Below, in pieces: positions 31,635-41,620 of a stretch of DNA of 64,000 nt. Each line of letters starts with the position of its first letter. The stretch's first letter is position 1. The notes under the pieces were generated by a model. That model was not told the DNA's origin. It made no database searches and was given only the letters and a program-made list of their open reading frames with translations. Source of the DNA: Prevotella sp. tf2-5 (GTDB lineage Bacteria > Bacteroidota > Bacteroidia > Bacteroidales > Bacteroidaceae); NCBI RefSeq assembly GCF_900115435.1, contig NZ_FOWK01000001.1, positions 124,001 through 188,000 of the forward strand, written 5' to 3'. A program made the position numbers and the translations under genes.

Positions 31635-34394
31635 ATGAAAACGACAAAGCTAACAATACTCTTAGGACTATTGGGATTTACTACCCTACAGGCACAGAAT
31701 CCTTTCGTACAAACATGGTATACCTCCGATCCGGCACCTATGGTGCATGACGGGACGATGTATGTCTATACAGGACATGACGAAGACGGTGCCGACTTCT
31801 TTTGGATGCAGGAATGGCGAGTCTATTCCACACAGGATATGGTCAACTGGACCGACCATGGCTCTCCCCTTGCCTTGGAGAGTTTCTCGTGGGCTGACGA
31901 CCGTGCATGGGCAAGTCAGTGTATCGAGCGTAATGGGAAGTTCTACTGGTATATCTGTGCCCATTCCAAACTCTCCAACGGTATGGCGATCGGTGTTGCC
32001 GTAGGTGACACACCTACAGGTCCTTTCAAGGATGCTATTGGCAAACCTCTCTTTGAGAACGGCAGCTGGGACCATATCGACCCTACCGTCTTGATTGATG
32101 ACAACGGACAGGCATGGTTGATGTGGGGCAACCCCCAGTGCTACTATCTGAAGCTGAATGAGGACATGATATCATACAGTGGAGAGTTGGGACTCCTCGA
32201 CATGACGGAGGACGCGTTCGGCGGTCCAATGATGAGTAAGCGAGAGAAAGACAAAAAATACAAGGACGGCTATGTCGAGGGACCTTGGCTTAGGAAAGTG
32301 GACCGTTCCAAGTATCAAGCGGATCCTTCCAAAGCTTACCAGCTACTATATGCGGCAGGTGGAGTCCCAGAGCATATCTCCTATAGTACGGCACCCTCAC
32401 CCGTTGGTCCTTGGAAATACGCAGGAGAGATCATGCCGTTATGTGACACCCAGTCATTTACCAACCATTGTGGTGTCACCGACTACAAAGGACATAGTTA
32501 TTTCTTCTACCATACAGGAAAACTTCCTGGTGGTGGCGGTTTTGGACGTAGTGTCGCCGTAGAGGAGTTCAAGTATAACGCCGATGGCAGCTTCCCCACC
32601 ATCATGCCGACGAACGAGGGAGTGAAACCCATCGACACTTTCAATCCCTATCGTAAGGTAGAGGCAGAGACGATGGCATTCTCCAAGGGTATCAAGACAG
32701 AGCAGAACGACCAGATAGGTGTCTATGTGACAAGCATCCACAACAGCGACTATATCAAACTGCAGAACGTGGAGTTTGGCAAGAAGACACCACGCACCTT
32801 CACTGCCCGTGTGGCAAGTGGACTGCGTGGTGGTGCCATTGAGATCCGTATTGACAGCATTGGCGGACAACTGCTAGGTCGCTTGGAGGTTCCTGCCACT
32901 GGTGGATGGGAGCAATGGCAGACCCTCACTGCCGACCTGGACTACCCCCTCTCCATTCTCAACTCTCTACACCCAACCACCCACGACCTGTATCTTGTCT
33001 TCACAGGACGTAAAGGTCCTAAGCTCTTTAACTTCGACTGGTGGGAGATGCGTGGCTTGGAACAGGTGAACATGCCCCTCTTTCAGACAAAGTTTACCGC
33101 CGACCCTTCACCACTAGTCGTGGGAGACACCTTGTTCTTATACACGTCACATGACGCCTCTCCAGAGGACATCCCCGACGAGAATGAGAAAGGCTCCGCT
33201 GGATTCTTCATGTACGACTGGCTGTTATGGTCGACCACCGATATGGTGAACTGGACAGAACATGGTGCCGTCGCCTCCCTCAAGGACTTCCCCTGGCGCA
33301 GTCGTGAGAATGGTGCCTGGGCGATACAGACGGTAGCGCGTAACGGCAAGTATTATCTCTATGCCCCACTCCACGGACATGGTATTGGTGTCTTGGTGGC
33401 AGACTCGCCTTACGGACCCTTCAAAGACCCACTCGGCAAACCGCTGGTATGGGACCAGAGCAACTGGTTTGACATTGACCCCTCTGTCTATACAGACGAT
33501 GACGGTCAGGCATATATGTACTGGGGTAATCCCCATACTTACTGGGCAAAGCTCGGCAACGACATGACCTCGCTGACGAGTGGTGTGACGAAGTTGCCAC
33601 ACATCCCCAACTATCAGGAAGGTCCTTGGTTCTACAAGCGTCATGGACATTATTACCTCGGCTTTGCCTCCACCTGTTGTCCTGAGGCCCTGGGCTATGC
33701 CATGAGCGACTCTCCTACGGGACCCTGGGAATGGAAGGGTTATATCATGAAACCGACCCCGCGTGATCGTGGTAACCATCCTGGGATCTGCGACTATAAG
33801 GGACACTCGTATGTCTTCGGACAGAACTATGACCTGATGCACTTAGAGACCTTCGTACATCATGAGCGTCGTAGTGTGTCGGCGACAGAGATCACCTATC
33901 ATGCTGACGGCACCATCGAGGAGGTACCCTATTGGCTCGACCAGCAACCCATGAAACAACTGCACTGGCTCAATCCCTACCAGCGTGTGGAGGCTGAGAC
34001 GATGGCATGGGGCTTTGGACTGAAATCTGCAAAGATGGGAATTCCTAATACGGGTGTCGTTGCCGATATGCCTGCGTCTACTGGCAAACGGAACATGTAT
34101 ATCTACGACCTGAACGATGGTGAATATATCCGTCTGCGGGGTGTCGATTTCAAGAAGGGCGCCAAGCAGTTCTGTATCACTGCCGCTTCTACAGGCAGCT
34201 GTGCCGTCACCCTCCGTCTCGACAGTCAGGATGGTCCCGTCATCGGCACAGCCATCATCAAGAGCACCGGCTCCGTCGAGAAATACAAGTCGTTTAGCGC
34301 CAAGGTGAAGGATGCCGCAGGGGTTCACGACCTCTATCTCTGTTTCGAGAAGACACAAGGAGACACCCGTCTCGACTGGTGGGAGTTTAGATAG
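31635..34394 (+). CDS. Tandem GH43-CBM6-GH43-CBM6 enzyme
   Basis: This is a 919-residue exported protein (signal peptide 1-20). The first GH43 propeller covers about 22-335 ('YTSDPAPMVHDGTMYVYTGHD', 'WDHIDPTVLIDDNGQAWLMWGN', 'YVEGPWLRK'), followed by a CBM6 (345-480, 'FNPYRKVEAETMAFSKGIKTE' to 'FNFDWWEM'). A second propeller (485-775) repeats the landmarks ('FTADPSPLVVGDTLFLYTSHD', 'WFDIDPSVYTDDDGQAYMYWGN', 'YQEGPWFYKRHGHYYLGF'), followed by a second CBM6 (785-919, 'LNPYQRVEAETMAWGFG' to 'TRLDWWEF'). All six catalytic acids appear intact, so both propellers may be active, perhaps on different linkages. It is the last gene of the operon. Confidence 0.9.
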   Translation: MKTTKLTILLGLLGFTTLQAQNPFVQTWYTSDPAPMVHDGTMYVYTGHDEDGADFFWMQEWRVYSTQDMVNWTDHGSPLALESFSWADDRAWASQCIERNGKFYWYICAHSKLSNGMAIGVAVGDTPTGPFKDAIGKPLFENGSWDHIDPTVLIDDNGQAWLMWGNPQCYYLKLNEDMISYSGELGLLDMTEDAFGGPMMSKREKDKKYKDGYVEGPWLRKVDRSKYQADPSKAYQLLYAAGGVPEHISYSTAPSPVGPWKYAGEIMPLCDTQSFTNHCGVTDYKGHSYFFYHTGKLPGGGGFGRSVAVEEFKYNADGSFPTIMPTNEGVKPIDTFNPYRKVEAETMAFSKGIKTEQNDQIGVYVTSIHNSDYIKLQNVEFGKKTPRTFTARVASGLRGGAIEIRIDSIGGQLLGRLEVPATGGWEQWQTLTADLDYPLSILNSLHPTTHDLYLVFTGRKGPKLFNFDWWEMRGLEQVNMPLFQTKFTADPSPLVVGDTLFLYTSHDASPEDIPDENEKGSAGFFMYDWLLWSTTDMVNWTEHGAVASLKDFPWRSRENGAWAIQTVARNGKYYLYAPLHGHGIGVLVADSPYGPFKDPLGKPLVWDQSNWFDIDPSVYTDDDGQAYMYWGNPHTYWAKLGNDMTSLTSGVTKLPHIPNYQEGPWFYKRHGHYYLGFASTCCPEALGYAMSDSPTGPWEWKGYIMKPTPRDRGNHPGICDYKGHSYVFGQNYDLMHLETFVHHERRSVSATEITYHADGTIEEVPYWLDQQPMKQLHWLNPYQRVEAETMAWGFGLKSAKMGIPNTGVVADMPASTGKRNMYIYDLNDGEYIRLRGVDFKKGAKQFCITAASTGSCAVTLRLDSQDGPVIGTAIIKSTGSVEKYKSFSAKVKDAAGVHDLYLCFEKTQGDTRLDWWEFR

Positions 34395-34411
34395 TACTAT
34401 GACCCTTCTCA

Positions 34412-34497
34412 GTAAATTCACTGAATTTAGTCGGTAAATTCACTGAATTTGGTAAGTAAATACACTGAATTTACTCAGTAAATACACTGAATTTACT
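34412..34497. repeat. Four 22-bp direct repeats, each a palindrome, upstream of the sensor genes
   Basis: GTAAAT begins at 34412, 34434, 34456 and 34478, exactly 22 bp apart. Copies 1 and 2 contain the palindromic core AAATTCACTGAATTT (centre C); copies 3 and 4 read AAATACACTGAATTT with one changed base. Four palindromes on one face of the helix directly before the promoter at 34537-34567 look like an operator array for a dimeric protein. Confidence 0.75.
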
Positions 34498-34536
34498 TTG
34501 AAGGGGCTGTTTACTATCAAATATATCTGCTAAAAC

Positions 34537-34567
34537 TTGGTCGTATCTTCTTTTTTCTTTATCTTTG
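34537..34567 (+). promoter_or_regulatory. Promoter of the sensor pair
   Basis: TTG (34537-34539), 20 nt, TATCTTTG (34560-34567). The ATG at 34575 lies 7 nt after the box, so the leader is almost absent. Confidence 0.7.
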
Positions 34568-34574
34568 CAGGGCA

Positions 34575-35999
34575 ATGAGAAGACTAAATATCCTTTCCCA
34601 TAAGTCTTTCTCCATCAGGCTCAGCCTATGGATCGTGGCATTTGTCGCTCTGCTGTTCGTCGCCAATGTCGTGATCATGTTCTATTTTGCGCATCAGGCG
34701 ATCAAAGAGGAAGCACTGGCAAGGGCAGAGAAGACAGTAGACGCTGCCATCCTCAGCATTGATAACTTATTGTCTTCTACAGAGACGGCTGTCAATAATG
34801 TACATTGGAGCGTCGAGCATCATACCAACCAACCCGACGCGCTGGCAGCGTATTGTCAGGAGTTTCTCCAAAGCAACCCGACCATCGAAGGATGTGCCAT
34901 TGCTTTCCTGGATGGGCGGGAAATGGTGTATTATTATCGTAAGAACAAACAGATTGTCAAGGGTGACCATTTCGGGACAGACCCTCTGGCACAACAGGAA
35001 TGGGTGGAACGACCCGTCAAAGAGGGGCATGCCGTCTGGACAGACCCGCTCGTCGACGAGACCGTCTATCCCCATCCCATTATCTCCTATAGTGTCCCCC
35101 TCCGTGAAAAGGGTCGTATCATTGGTGTTATCGCAGCAGACATCTCGCTTGTCTGGTTGTCAAACAAAATAGAGCACAATATGATACTCCCCAACTCCTC
35201 TTTTGCATTGATGAGCAAGAACGGGTCCTTTATCATCCATCCAGACAGTACGATGCTGAAGCCAGGTAGTGTGGACCGGACACTGAAAGAAACTCCCAAC
35301 GAACAGTTAAAGCAACTGGCACAGTCGATGATCGCAGGAGAGAGCGGATACATCTATGCTGATTTCTATGGCTATCCCAGCTATATCTTCTACAAGCCCT
35401 ATAAGAACACAAAGTGGAGTATAGACTATGTCTATTACGAAGGACAGATTTTCGCAGGCTATTACTACCTGCAATTCCTGATGATGCTGATAGGCATCGT
35501 AGGACTTATCGTGCTTTTCTTCTGCTGTTTCCTGTTGATAGAGCGTATCATCCGACCACTTCGGGAACTCGACGGAGCTGTTCAACAGTTGACTGCGGGA
35601 AATTATGACGAGCCTATTCCCACCTCTCACCGCTCTGACGAGATAGGACACTTGCAACGGGCGTTCCACTCCATGCAGTTGTCGTTGTCAAATTACCTTC
35701 ATGAGATCAAACAGCAACAATTGGTACTCTCCGAGCATAACAAAGCCTTACAGGTGGCTCATGACCATGCACAGGAGGCGAATCGTATCAAGTCGACCTT
35801 CCTCCAGAACATGACAGACCAAATGGTTAAGCCGTCAGAAACCATCAGCTGTATCGTGGAGACCATCCAACAGAAGCATCAGCAGCTCAACAAGGATGAC
35901 ATCACTCAGATGACCAAGAAGCTGGATGACAACTCGAAGGCAATTACCTCCATGCTTACCCGGATACTTGAGATATCAGAAAAGAAAAAAGAAGAATAG
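34575..35999 (+). CDS. Cache/HAMP membrane sensor with degenerate kinase remnant
   Basis: This is a 474-residue protein. A membrane helix (about 15-39), a periplasmic dCache-like sensor (40-295, 'WVERPVKEGHAVWTDPLVDE', 'IISYSVPLREKGRIIGVIAADISL'), a second membrane helix (297-322), HAMP (323-375) and a coiled coil (375-405) are seen. Then comes a HisKA-like helix, 'FLQNMTDQMVKPSETI', in which the phosphoacceptor His is replaced by Asp415. The protein ends at 474 without an ATPase domain. It is a paralogue of the next gene, which keeps both. The stop and the next ATG are 3 nt apart. It is probably a non-catalytic partner or decoy sensor in a heterodimer. Confidence 0.8.
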   Translation: MRRLNILSHKSFSIRLSLWIVAFVALLFVANVVIMFYFAHQAIKEEALARAEKTVDAAILSIDNLLSSTETAVNNVHWSVEHHTNQPDALAAYCQEFLQSNPTIEGCAIAFLDGREMVYYYRKNKQIVKGDHFGTDPLAQQEWVERPVKEGHAVWTDPLVDETVYPHPIISYSVPLREKGRIIGVIAADISLVWLSNKIEHNMILPNSSFALMSKNGSFIIHPDSTMLKPGSVDRTLKETPNEQLKQLAQSMIAGESGYIYADFYGYPSYIFYKPYKNTKWSIDYVYYEGQIFAGYYYLQFLMMLIGIVGLIVLFFCCFLLIERIIRPLRELDGAVQQLTAGNYDEPIPTSHRSDEIGHLQRAFHSMQLSLSNYLHEIKQQQLVLSEHNKALQVAHDHAQEANRIKSTFLQNMTDQMVKPSETISCIVETIQQKHQQLNKDDITQMTKKLDDNSKAITSMLTRILEISEKKKEE

Positions 36000-36002
36000 T
36001 CT

Positions 36003-37931
36003 ATGACATACCCCTTCCAACATATCCGACAGTCGCTTGCCAGCAAACTAAGTGTTGGTATCCTGCTCCTTGTCATCGCAGGATTCATGGGCACTCTGGG
36101 CTTTCTATTCCTTCGGTCACGTCAGATCGTCAAACAGGAGGCTATAGAACATGCGGAGCGGATATTGGACAACACCTCGCTACGGGTGACGAAATATCTG
36201 CAGGAGGTGGAGGTCGCCACCAACACGATGGAGGGACTCATCCTTCGACATCTGACACCAGACTCCTTGCTGGAGTACACACACCGTATCGTAGCAATAA
36301 ACCCCCATTTCAACGGCTGCTCTATCACGATGGAGCCAGAATTCTTCCCACAATATGGACGATATTTCTCGGCTTACTCTGTCAGAAACGGCGATTCCAT
36401 CACTACAGAGAGGGAGGGTGAATACGAGTATTTCGAGAAAGTATGGTATGCGACCCCCAAGAAAAAAGGAGAAGCCTGCTGGGTAGACCCTTATGACGAC
36501 TATAACGAAGGAACCCTGTCGGCTGACCAGATTATCGTCTCCTATTGCAAGCCCCTGTATACTGCCGAGCATCACTTTGTGGGAGTCATTGCCACAGACC
36601 TCTCACTGCCTTGGCTCTCTCATATGATATCCGCGGAGAAACCTTATGAGAACTCCTATTGTGTGATGCTGGGCGAAGACGGTCGTTACTTCGTGCATCC
36701 TGACTCCACCAAGCTTCTCTCAAAGACCATCTACTCAGATACCGATCCTACAAAGAATACGGATATCATCACCCTGGGTCATGAGATGACCAGTGGTAAG
36801 AAGGGAATCCTGGAGGTCAATATCAACGACCAGAAATGCTATGTCCTCTACCGCCCACTGCCACAGACCCAATGGAGCATCGCCATCGTCTGTCCGGAAC
36901 ACGACATCTTCCATTCCTACTACCGTTTTATCTATATCGTCATCCCATTGGCAATTATCGGACTCCTGTTGATTCTCCTCTATAGCAGAAAGACTGTCGC
37001 CTACTTCATCGCCCCGCTCAACCAGTTGTCGCGACAGGCCCGACATATCACCAACGGGCATTTTGATGAAGAGGTGCATGTCATCAAGCAGAAGGATGTC
37101 ATCGGAAGGCTCCAGACCAACTTTGTCGCCATGCAGCAGTCTCTCAACGAGCATGTCAACAACCTTCAGAAAGTCAATGCCGAAACGGAGCAACGCAACG
37201 AGGAACTGATACATGCCCATCAACTGGCGGAGGAGGCTAGCAGACAAAAGACGGCTTTCATCCAAGACATGCTGCACCAGATACGTACACCGTTGAATAT
37301 CATCATGGGCTTTGCACAGGTGATTCGTGACGATTACGAGAATATACCACAAGAAGAGATTACCAGTATCACTACCACCATGAAACAGAATGCCGACCAC
37401 ATCACCCGTATGGTGGCTATGCTGGTTGACTCGTCCTCTATTGACAGTGAGCAACACATTGCTATGGATGACGTACTGAAGTGCAACGATTTCACTAGAG
37501 AGGCTATCGCTATCTGCGATACCCGAATGGTAGATATCCCTTGTATGATAACGCTGGAGACAGAGGTCCCTGACACACTGACAATCCACACTAACCAGAA
37601 ACTTCTGAGCAACGTGATGAACGAGTTGCTCTACAATGCCAAGAAATTCACGGCTAAACAAGCCGAGGAAGGAAAGGTCTTGGTGAGGATACAACGAGAT
37701 GACAGCCATGTGCGATGGCTGATAGAGGACAACGGACCTGGTATTTCCGCAGATAACCAAGAGAAGATCTTCACTCCTTTTTCCAAACTCGACGATTTCA
37801 ACGAGGGACTAGGGCTGGGTCTTCCTCTCTCCCGTCAAACAGCCCGTTTACTGGGTGGAGAGCTTACCCTGGACACAACTTTTACCACAGGCTCACGCTT
37901 CATTCTGGAAATTCCCTTGACAGATTTCTGA
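36003..37931 (+). CDS. Cache/HAMP sensor histidine kinase
   Basis: This is a 642-residue protein with a membrane helix (about 16-37), a dCache-like sensor (38-300), a second helix (307-327), HAMP (330-382), and a coiled coil. HisKA follows with phosphoacceptor His425 in 'FIQDMLHQIRTPLN', then HATPase_c (530-640) with the N box 'NELLYNAKKF', G1 'DNGPGIS' and G2 'EGLGLGLPLS'. The kinase looks complete but has no receiver domain, and no separate response regulator lies nearby, so its partner is elsewhere. It is co-transcribed with the degenerate paralogue upstream and sits inside the xylan locus. The ligand is unknown. Confidence 0.88.
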   Translation: MTYPFQHIRQSLASKLSVGILLLVIAGFMGTLGFLFLRSRQIVKQEAIEHAERILDNTSLRVTKYLQEVEVATNTMEGLILRHLTPDSLLEYTHRIVAINPHFNGCSITMEPEFFPQYGRYFSAYSVRNGDSITTEREGEYEYFEKVWYATPKKKGEACWVDPYDDYNEGTLSADQIIVSYCKPLYTAEHHFVGVIATDLSLPWLSHMISAEKPYENSYCVMLGEDGRYFVHPDSTKLLSKTIYSDTDPTKNTDIITLGHEMTSGKKGILEVNINDQKCYVLYRPLPQTQWSIAIVCPEHDIFHSYYRFIYIVIPLAIIGLLLILLYSRKTVAYFIAPLNQLSRQARHITNGHFDEEVHVIKQKDVIGRLQTNFVAMQQSLNEHVNNLQKVNAETEQRNEELIHAHQLAEEASRQKTAFIQDMLHQIRTPLNIIMGFAQVIRDDYENIPQEEITSITTTMKQNADHITRMVAMLVDSSSIDSEQHIAMDDVLKCNDFTREAIAICDTRMVDIPCMITLETEVPDTLTIHTNQKLLSNVMNELLYNAKKFTAKQAEEGKVLVRIQRDDSHVRWLIEDNGPGISADNQEKIFTPFSKLDDFNEGLGLGLPLSRQTARLLGGELTLDTTFTTGSRFILEIPLTDF

Positions 37932-37956
37932 TTCTGTTACATTTCCAAAACTAATT

Positions 37957-38000
37957 GATACAAACAAGTATTCATTTTCGTACATTTGTTTGTATCTTTG
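37957..38000 (+). promoter_or_regulatory. Xylanase promoter with overlapping perfect 11-bp inverted repeat
   Basis: GATACAAACAA (37957-37967) and TTGTTTGTATC (37986-37996) are perfect inverted copies 18 nt apart. The right arm overlaps the -7 box TATCTTTG (37993-38000), and the left arm covers the place of the -33 element, for which no good TTTG is seen. This is the layout of an operator; transcription would begin near 38006. Confidence 0.75.
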
Positions 38001-38018
38001 TAACCAATTTCATAATAA

Positions 38019-40202
<2,184 letters not shown>

Positions 40203-40207
40203 GATTA

Positions 40208-41401
40208 ATGTATAGGAATATCATATCCTTCCTCTTGGTTGTTGGCTATGGGCTTTATGCGCATAGCCAACAACTTCCTTTGGTCTATGACCAAGAACAT
40301 ACTGGCAGTCATTACGCCCCCCCTGAGATGCCTGGCTACGACCAATTATCAGAATGTAAGGATTTGCCAGATCCTTTAGCATGGAGTAATGGAGAAGGAA
40401 AAGTCACCCATTTCAACGAATGGGCACAACGACGCAGCGAGATAGCCGCAGAGATACAACATTACGGTATTGGCATGAAGCCCGCTGTCGATAAAGAGAA
40501 CGTAAAGGCACGGATGAACGGGGACACCCTCATCGTCGATGTCACCATTCATGGCGAGACCCTCACGCTACGCTCCACCATCCATTACCCCCAGACAGGC
40601 AAGGCACCCTATGCCTTGATGATCGGTACCAGTATGCTGAGCCTTCCCAAACCCCTCTTTGAGAAGCGTCCTATCGCCACGATGACATTTCATGAGGCAC
40701 AAGTGAACGACTACTCCCAATGGAGACCACACCACGACAGGGGTGAGCATCCTTTCGACCGCCTCTACCCGGAGTTAAAGGACAATGGTGCCTATAGTGA
40801 ATGGGCATGGGGACTAAGTCGGCTCATTGACGGACTTCAATTATTAGGTGAGGAACAGACGAAAATAGATATGCGACACATCGGTGTGACTGGATGCTCG
40901 TATGCCGGTAAAATGGCACTTTTCTGTGGTGCCTTTGATGAGCGCATCGCTCTCACCATTGCCCAGGAACCGGGAGGTGGAGGGGCTGCCGCATGGCGCA
41001 TCTCCCATCAGTTAGACAGCGTAGAGTGTTTAGAGAAAACCGACTACCACTGGTTCCTGGAAACTATGCGCACCACCTTCTCTGGTGACAGTGTCTACCA
41101 CATGCCCTACGACCACCATGAATTATGTGCCATGATATGCCCCCGTGCCTTGCTTATCCTTGGCAACCCTGACTACAAATGGCTTGCCGACCGCTCAGCG
41201 GTGGTGTCCGCCAAAGCAGCACGCAAGGTATGGCAACAATTTGGCATTGAAGACCGAATGGGGTATTCCATCGTAGGAGGACATCCCCATTGCATGCTTC
41301 CCGAGCGTCAATACCCTGAAGTTGAAGCATTCATTGACAAGTTTTTATTAGGAAAAAAAACTGACACCAACAATATACAAATTACTGTATTTGACCAGTA
41401 A
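40208..41401 (+). CDS. CE15 glucuronoyl esterase
   Basis: The start at 40208 (MYRNIISFLLVVGYGLYAHS, a signal peptide) gives 397 residues. The in-frame extension to 40157 overlaps the xylanase gene and lacks a signal sequence. The alpha/beta-hydrolase core has nucleophile Ser231 in 'VTGCSYAGKMAL', Glu254 in 'QEPGGGGAA', 'PYDHHELCAMICPRALL' and His in 'GGHPHC'. CE15 enzymes cut esters between lignin alcohols and glucuronate on xylan. The family motif is usually G-C-S-R-x-G-K; here the Arg is Tyr232. It is co-transcribed with the GH10-CE1 gene. Confidence 0.88.
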   Translation: MYRNIISFLLVVGYGLYAHSQQLPLVYDQEHTGSHYAPPEMPGYDQLSECKDLPDPLAWSNGEGKVTHFNEWAQRRSEIAAEIQHYGIGMKPAVDKENVKARMNGDTLIVDVTIHGETLTLRSTIHYPQTGKAPYALMIGTSMLSLPKPLFEKRPIATMTFHEAQVNDYSQWRPHHDRGEHPFDRLYPELKDNGAYSEWAWGLSRLIDGLQLLGEEQTKIDMRHIGVTGCSYAGKMALFCGAFDERIALTIAQEPGGGGAAAWRISHQLDSVECLEKTDYHWFLETMRTTFSGDSVYHMPYDHHELCAMICPRALLILGNPDYKWLADRSAVVSAKAARKVWQQFGIEDRMGYSIVGGHPHCMLPERQYPEVEAFIDKFLLGKKTDTNNIQITVFDQ

Positions 41402-41438
41402 TAAAGCGTTTTGCCTACTTTCGCATTTGTATCTTAAA

Positions 41439-41534
41439 AGTTTGCGAATTGTAACATCTTCTGCTTGTGCTACATTTCGCAAACTTCGTGTTACGTTCTG
41501 AAAACACCTTTTAACATTTCTTTTTGTAATTTTG
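41439..41534 (+). promoter_or_regulatory. susC promoter with 15-bp inverted repeat (candidate HTCS site)
   Basis: AGTTTGCGAATTGTA (41439-41453) and TACATTTCGCAAACT (41471-41485) are inverted copies with one mismatch, 17 nt apart, centred about 75-80 bp before the likely start. The -7 box is TAATTTTG (41527-41534); no -33 TTTG is found at the right distance, which suits an activator-dependent promoter. A closely similar arm, ACTTTGCGAAAAGTAACAT, lies before the HTCS gene at 50915-50933. Confidence 0.7.
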
Positions 41535-41620
41535 CGGCATCAATAGCACCTTGTGCGAAGTTCATAAGAAAGTTTGTATAAAACCTATTTATATTTATTA
41601 ATTAACTAATTTAATCTATT

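Noticed and set aside
34412..34497. CRISPR-like array
   Set aside because: Repeats follow one another every 22 bp with no unique spacers and no cas genes nearby; they are palindromic direct repeats.
36735..37760. 341-codon minus-strand ORF opposite the sensor kinase gene
   Set aside because: Antisense shadow; the plus-strand kinase motifs are clear.
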